Of a DNA stretch of 64,000 nt, positions 61,267-64,000 are shown piece by piece. The DNA lies in NCBI RefSeq assembly GCF_021209385.1, contig NZ_JAJOIL010000029.1, forward strand, positions 1-64,000, given 5' to 3'. Position 1 is the first letter of the stretch. Every line of letters starts with the position of its first letter. Below the pieces are notes generated by a model. That model had not been told where the DNA came from, ran no database searches, and saw nothing but the letters and a program-made list of their open reading frames with translations. The translations under genes and the position numbers were made by a program. This stretch comes from Seleniivibrio sp. (GTDB lineage: Bacteria; Chrysiogenota; Deferribacteres; Deferribacterales; Geovibrionaceae).

Positions 61267-61896
61267 TTATTTTTCAAGCACCATCCAAACGTAATACTCT
61301 CCTGTTCTGTCGTCTATCCATTCGTCTTTAACCTTATAATTTGACAGATACTGATCTGCACTCTCTTTTGTGAGGGTGGAAAGTTTCTGTTCATAGTATT
61401 TGACAGTAGCACGGTCAACATTGGTGGATTCAAGATTAAGTTCTGTCTTTACAAGAACATCTATCTGCTTTGCAAGTCCGCTCTGAGCGTTCATCCGCGC
61501 AACTCTCTTCTGCTGGGCAAGCCCCCCGTTCGGCTGTTTTGGAGCTATCCCGACCGCACCGATATAACCGTCGTAAGTGGGAGTGTAGAACCATTCGGGG
61601 TACCCGTTTTTAATGGGATATTTTGTAACAGGTTTAAGCGACATTACACTGGAAACTTTTTTCTCAGGAAGCGGCTGTTTAGGCTCTTCGGCAGGTTTTA
61701 CCGCCTGAGGAACGCCCAAAACCGGTTCACGAAGAGTGACAGTACCATTCTGAATGTCCTCCTCCATCTCCTGTTGTGCCGCATCAGCCATCATCTGCTG
61801 TGAAGATGCGGAATTATGTCTGACAACCTTTTTTTTCTCTGCTGCGCATCCGAAAACAACTGCAGACGCTATCATTAAAACTGCTATAGTTTTCAT
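61267..61896 (-). CDS. LPP20-family lipoprotein (paralogue 1)
   Basis: A 209-aa predicted lipoprotein: signal MKTIAVLMIASAVVFGC (Cys17), a Gln/Glu/Pro-rich linker to about residue 85, then an LPP20-type domain: YPEWFYTPTYDGYIGAVGIA, a helix ARMNAQSGLAKQIDVLVKTELN and the closing strand TGEYYVWMVLEK. LPP20 was named from a Helicobacter outer-membrane lipoprotein; FlgP of Vibrio is related. The gene lies 4 bp after the MltC-like gene. The shared PEWF and GE-YVWMV elements link it with the two other paralogues here. Confidence 0.8.
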   Translation of the reverse strand: MKTIAVLMIASAVVFGCAAEKKKVVRHNSASSQQMMADAAQQEMEEDIQNGTVTLREPVLGVPQAVKPAEEPKQPLPEKKVSSVMSLKPVTKYPIKNGYPEWFYTPTYDGYIGAVGIAPKQPNGGLAQQKRVARMNAQSGLAKQIDVLVKTELNLESTNVDRATVKYYEQKLSTLTKESADQYLSNYKVKDEWIDDRTGEYYVWMVLEK

Positions 61897-61900
61897 AAAC

Positions 61901-63088
61901 CTACTCCGTATAATCCTTTATCTTACCATTCACTCTGACTATATAGTTGCGTGCCTCTTCGTATCTCAGGTTATTTTTGAGATGGTTATAGACAGCATCG
62001 GGAGACATAGCATTTATCGCGGGCAGAGCCGCAGAAACATTATATTTGTTTTTGCCGCCGTTCTTATTGAATGCGTATGCGACGTTTCCAGCTCCTGTGT
62101 TATAAGCCGCTATGGAGCAGTAAAGCCGACTTGTATCATTGGTCACGCCTTTGAAGTATTTATAGTACAACAGATAAAAATAGGCGGCGCCTATCTTGAC
62201 ATTGTTTTCAGGATTATACAGGTACGAAGGTGCAAGCACTCTCTGCGTTCCTTCAAGAAATTCGGTTGCGTCAAGACCCGCTGATTGCGGAACTATCTGC
62301 ATGAGTCCGTATGCAGGAACGTATGACTTTGCCATGGGGTTAAATCTGCTCTCCGTATAGATAACTGACATTACCAGCGCGGGGTCAAGATTGAACTGTT
62401 TTGCATATGTCAGCACATGGGGTTTAACTTCGTCTGCACCCTTCTTATAAATATCATCAGGAAGTTTTACCGTCATGCTGTAAACGGTCTGTCCGGTTTT
62501 GTCCGATGGTTTCTGTGAATAATCAGCGCCGGAAACAAGCTGTTTCGCAAGGTTATTGACCTGACTGTCTGTCATGGATTTATCTGAATAAAGATTCTGC
62601 ATTATGGGTTCCGCCCTCACTTTATCCGTGGTAACACCCTGCACCTGTTCTTTAAGCTTCTGCTCTGTGTTTGAGGTAACCGGGTCTCTGCGGAATGCAG
62701 TTGCGGAATCTTCATTCAGCAGATCTTTGACAACAGGAGTGAAATCCGGTTTAGCTTTGTCTGAAACAACCTCAACCGTTATGGTGCGCTTATCGAAATC
62801 CACAATCTTTCTTATCTTGTAACCGTTAAGATATTCAACCCATTTATAGTTGTCTGAAACGACAACATCGTCCCATACTTTAGAGATATCATTTTTGTAT
62901 TTGGCAAACTCTTTATCCATAATATCCTTATACACTTCAAAGTTATTGAGTGTATCGGACTTATAGGTTGACCATTCCTCTTTTCTGCTTTCAAAACCGC
63001 CGGTCTGCGCTTTTTTAAAATCGTCAAAACTGTCGGCGTATGCAACAAAAGCGGTCAGAACAAAAGAAAGTATCAGTAATCTTTTCAT
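61901..63088 (-). CDS. MltC-like membrane-bound lytic murein transglycosylase
   Basis: A 395-aa enzyme predicted to cleave peptidoglycan glycan strands with 1,6-anhydro ends. Signal peptide MKRLLILSFVLTAFVAYA has no lipobox Cys, unlike E. coli MltC. The N-terminal MltC_N-like domain (about 20-215) has YKWVEYLNGYKIRKIVDFDKRTITVEVV-type strands and AFRRDPVTS. The SLT catalytic domain (about 225-390) has IYTESRFNPMAKS (catalytic Glu), PAYGLMQIVP, and AAYNTGAGNVAYAF. ATG 63088 overlaps the upstream lipoprotein stop (ATGA). It is flanked by LPP20-type genes on both sides. Confidence 0.88.
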   Translation of the reverse strand: MKRLLILSFVLTAFVAYADSFDDFKKAQTGGFESRKEEWSTYKSDTLNNFEVYKDIMDKEFAKYKNDISKVWDDVVVSDNYKWVEYLNGYKIRKIVDFDKRTITVEVVSDKAKPDFTPVVKDLLNEDSATAFRRDPVTSNTEQKLKEQVQGVTTDKVRAEPIMQNLYSDKSMTDSQVNNLAKQLVSGADYSQKPSDKTGQTVYSMTVKLPDDIYKKGADEVKPHVLTYAKQFNLDPALVMSVIYTESRFNPMAKSYVPAYGLMQIVPQSAGLDATEFLEGTQRVLAPSYLYNPENNVKIGAAYFYLLYYKYFKGVTNDTSRLYCSIAAYNTGAGNVAYAFNKNGGKNKYNVSAALPAINAMSPDAVYNHLKNNLRYEEARNYIVRVNGKIKDYTE

Positions 63089-63501
63089 TCAGTCACCATC
63101 CAAACATAAAGCTCCCCTGTGTAAGGGTCTTCCCACATCGCTTTTATGCGTGCTTTGACCTCACTGCCGTCAACAGTGAAAAAGGAGCTGCTCTCACCGC
63201 TGACTGCTGAGCCTGTGGAGTCTGAAACAGATTTCAGAGATGAAAAACTCTGAACTTTTACACCCATCTGGCGGGCTATCTCCTCCAGCGCCCTCTGCAT
63301 GGCAAGTGTCTTCTGTCCGGTCTTTCCGTCAACATGTATACCGCTTACGCCCACCCCGCCGATGTTTGAACCGTCAGACGGATGGTAGAACCATTCAGGT
63401 TTACCGTTGATAAGTTTAACGCCATCGGTCTTGTCGGCGAAACATCCGGAAAAAGTCAGGCAGAAAACAGCCATTATTATTAAGGTCAATGTTTTATTCA
63501 T
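63085..63501 (-). CDS. LPP20-family lipoprotein (paralogue 2)
   Basis: A 138-aa predicted lipoprotein with signal MNKTLTLIIMAVFCLTFSGC (lipobox FSGC), then KPEWFYHPSDGSNIGGVGVSG, a helix KTLAMQRALEEIARQMGVKVQSF and the closing DPYTGELYVWMVTE. It is a minimal LPP20 domain without the long linker of paralogue 1. I start at ATG 63501, six bases after TAGGT; an ATG two codons earlier is possible. It overlaps the transglycosylase gene, and is separated from paralogue 3 by a terminator. Confidence 0.8.
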   Translation of the reverse strand: MNKTLTLIIMAVFCLTFSGCFADKTDGVKLINGKPEWFYHPSDGSNIGGVGVSGIHVDGKTGQKTLAMQRALEEIARQMGVKVQSFSSLKSVSDSTGSAVSGESSSFFTVDGSEVKARIKAMWEDPYTGELYVWMVTE

Positions 63502-63513
63502 ATACATACCTAT

Positions 63514-63542
63514 AAAAAAAGGGCAGTGACTAGCTGCCCTTT
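63514..63542 (-). terminator. Terminator between LPP20 paralogues 3 and 2
   Basis: Minus-strand AAAGGGCAG, loop CTAGTCA, CTGCCCTTT followed by TTTTATA (A run 63514-63520 on the plus strand). It separates the distal LPP20 gene from the transglycosylase operon, so the downstream genes need read-through or a promoter close to 63510. Confidence 0.8.
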
Positions 63543-63566
63543 GTTAGTGTTTGAGATCGTTCTCTG

Positions 63567-64000
63567 TTACTGCTTAGGGAACTCTTTGTTGATAGCTGCG
63601 TCGAGTTCATCCTGAGCTTTTTGTGCCTGAAACTGCTGCCACAGAGCGGCATCGTTTTTCAGACTGGAAGTGACCTGCTGTTTTGTAAGGTCAGCAACCT
63701 TTGAGGGGTTGAGTACAACGAGAACATAGAGTTCGCCGCAAGGGGACATCCATATCTCTTTTTGTGATGTACCCTGAAGTGACTGGCTTGCAATCTGTTT
63801 GGAAACAGACGATGTAACTTTGTCAACAGTCTGAGCATCGCCCACGCCTGTAACCTGAGTGAAATCCTTCATCATAGTGTTGACCTTAACATCTATCATT
63901 CTTGCAAGCTCGCTTCTGGCGTTAGCCATTGCGGAATCTCTGGTGAACTGCATTCCGGCAGCGGATTTTGCAGCTGAACCTACAGCGGCAATAGTACCTT
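63567..64000 (-). CDS. LPP20-family protein (paralogue 3), N-terminus beyond the window
   Basis: Reading from the window edge the frame is GTIAAVGSAAKSAAGMQFTRDSAM, continuing upstream without a start, so the in-frame ATG at 63953 is internal. It has the LPP20 helix MANARSELARMIDVKVNTMMKDF, a Ser/Gln-rich part, and the strand CGELYVLVVLNPS that matches GE-YVWMV of the other two. A Gln/Ala-rich helical tail (about the last 40 residues) follows. Signal sequence and any PEWF motif are outside the window. Confidence 0.8.
   Translation of the reverse strand, partial: GTIAAVGSAAKSAAGMQFTRDSAMANARSELARMIDVKVNTMMKDFTQVTGVGDAQTVDKVTSSVSKQIASQSLQGTSQKEIWMSPCGELYVLVVLNPSKVADLTKQQVTSSLKNDAALWQQFQAQKAQDELDAAINKEFPKQ

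Noticed and set aside
1-64000. Programmed frameshifting as the reason for the six split genes
   Set aside because: The sites differ in sequence and direction (four need one base removed, two need one added), lack a shared slippery heptamer plus stem, and affect unrelated housekeeping genes.
1-64000. CRISPR arrays, tRNA or rRNA genes, insertion sequences
   Set aside because: No regularly spaced repeats, no cloverleaf-type sequence with a TTCGA-type loop in gaps, and no transposase-like protein were found; the intergenic gaps are mostly too short.
1-64000. Sigma-54 promoters near rpoN and the PTS genes
   Set aside because: TGGCAC-like matches found are inside coding regions (for example in the TolC gene) and lack a TTGC partner at the right spacing.

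Overview
The window is chromosomal DNA of a Gram-negative anaerobe. It encodes LPS transport and Kdo synthesis (LptA, LptB, LptC, KdsB, KdsC, KdsD), indolepyruvate:ferredoxin oxidoreductase, a hybrid-cluster protein, flavodoxin, a TAXI-type TRAP importer, a type IV pilus retraction ATPase and an isolated hydrogenase-type cytochrome b. The gene content, and the way these genes sit beside cdaA-ybbR-glmM and an rpoN-hpf-ptsN-hprK-rapZ block, fit the Deferribacterota (Geovibrio, Denitrovibrio, Seleniivibrio relatives). That assignment is inference from gene content only. No rRNA, tRNA, CRISPR array or insertion sequence was recognised, and no gene-free stretch exceeds 300 bases.

Layout. 1-2.7 kb (minus): the translation/transcription set rimP-nusA-ylxR-infB, with infB leaving the window. 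2.8-8.0 kb (minus): two PHP-domain proteins, iorAB, a membrane-anchored protein of unknown role and a LOG-family protein. 8.1-9.9 kb (plus): a MarR regulator and a TolC-type outer-membrane channel. 9.9-47.4 kb (minus): one almost unbroken run of 44 genes from a DinG-like helicase to pilT. Most neighbours overlap or are spaced by 20 bp or less, and the largest gap is 65 bp, before pgsA. It carries pgi, tilS, hpt, ftsH, folP, the c-di-AMP module, pdxJ, acpS, the Kdo and Lpt genes, pyrG, rpoN, hpf, a complete mannose-family PTS with HPr kinase and RapZ, lipid genes, riboflavin synthesis, nusB, tldD, yhaM and aroE. 47.4-52.1 kb (plus): a DegP-like lipoprotein protease, hcp, and a secreted beta-helix lipoprotein. 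52.1-59.1 kb (minus): flavodoxin under a Fur-like box, a TRAP/TAXI importer, malic enzyme, a Cys-rich small protein and an EAL-HDOD signalling protein. 59.2-60.6 kb (plus): an HD hydrolase and cytochrome b. 60.8-64 kb (minus): a STAS protein and a cluster of three LPP20-type lipoproteins around an MltC-like lytic transglycosylase.

Data quality matters for the annotation. Six conserved genes (infB, nusB, ribH, the PTS enzyme I gene, lptB, lptC) are each broken by one single-base gain or loss, five of them inside a homopolymer. Correcting one base restores a normal family sequence in every case. This pattern points to sequencing or assembly error rather than six pseudogenes, and I annotate each as one gene.

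The most interesting non-coding signals are: a Shine-Dalgarno sequence buried in a near-perfect hairpin in front of hcp, just downstream of an FNR/HcpR-like palindrome; a Fur-like box laid over the flavodoxin promoter; two genes (marR and the DinG-like helicase) whose best promoters imply leaderless mRNAs; face-to-face overlapping promoters at the head of the 44-gene run; and a roughly 290-bp structured intergenic region bounded by two nearly identical terminators at 60.56-60.85 kb.
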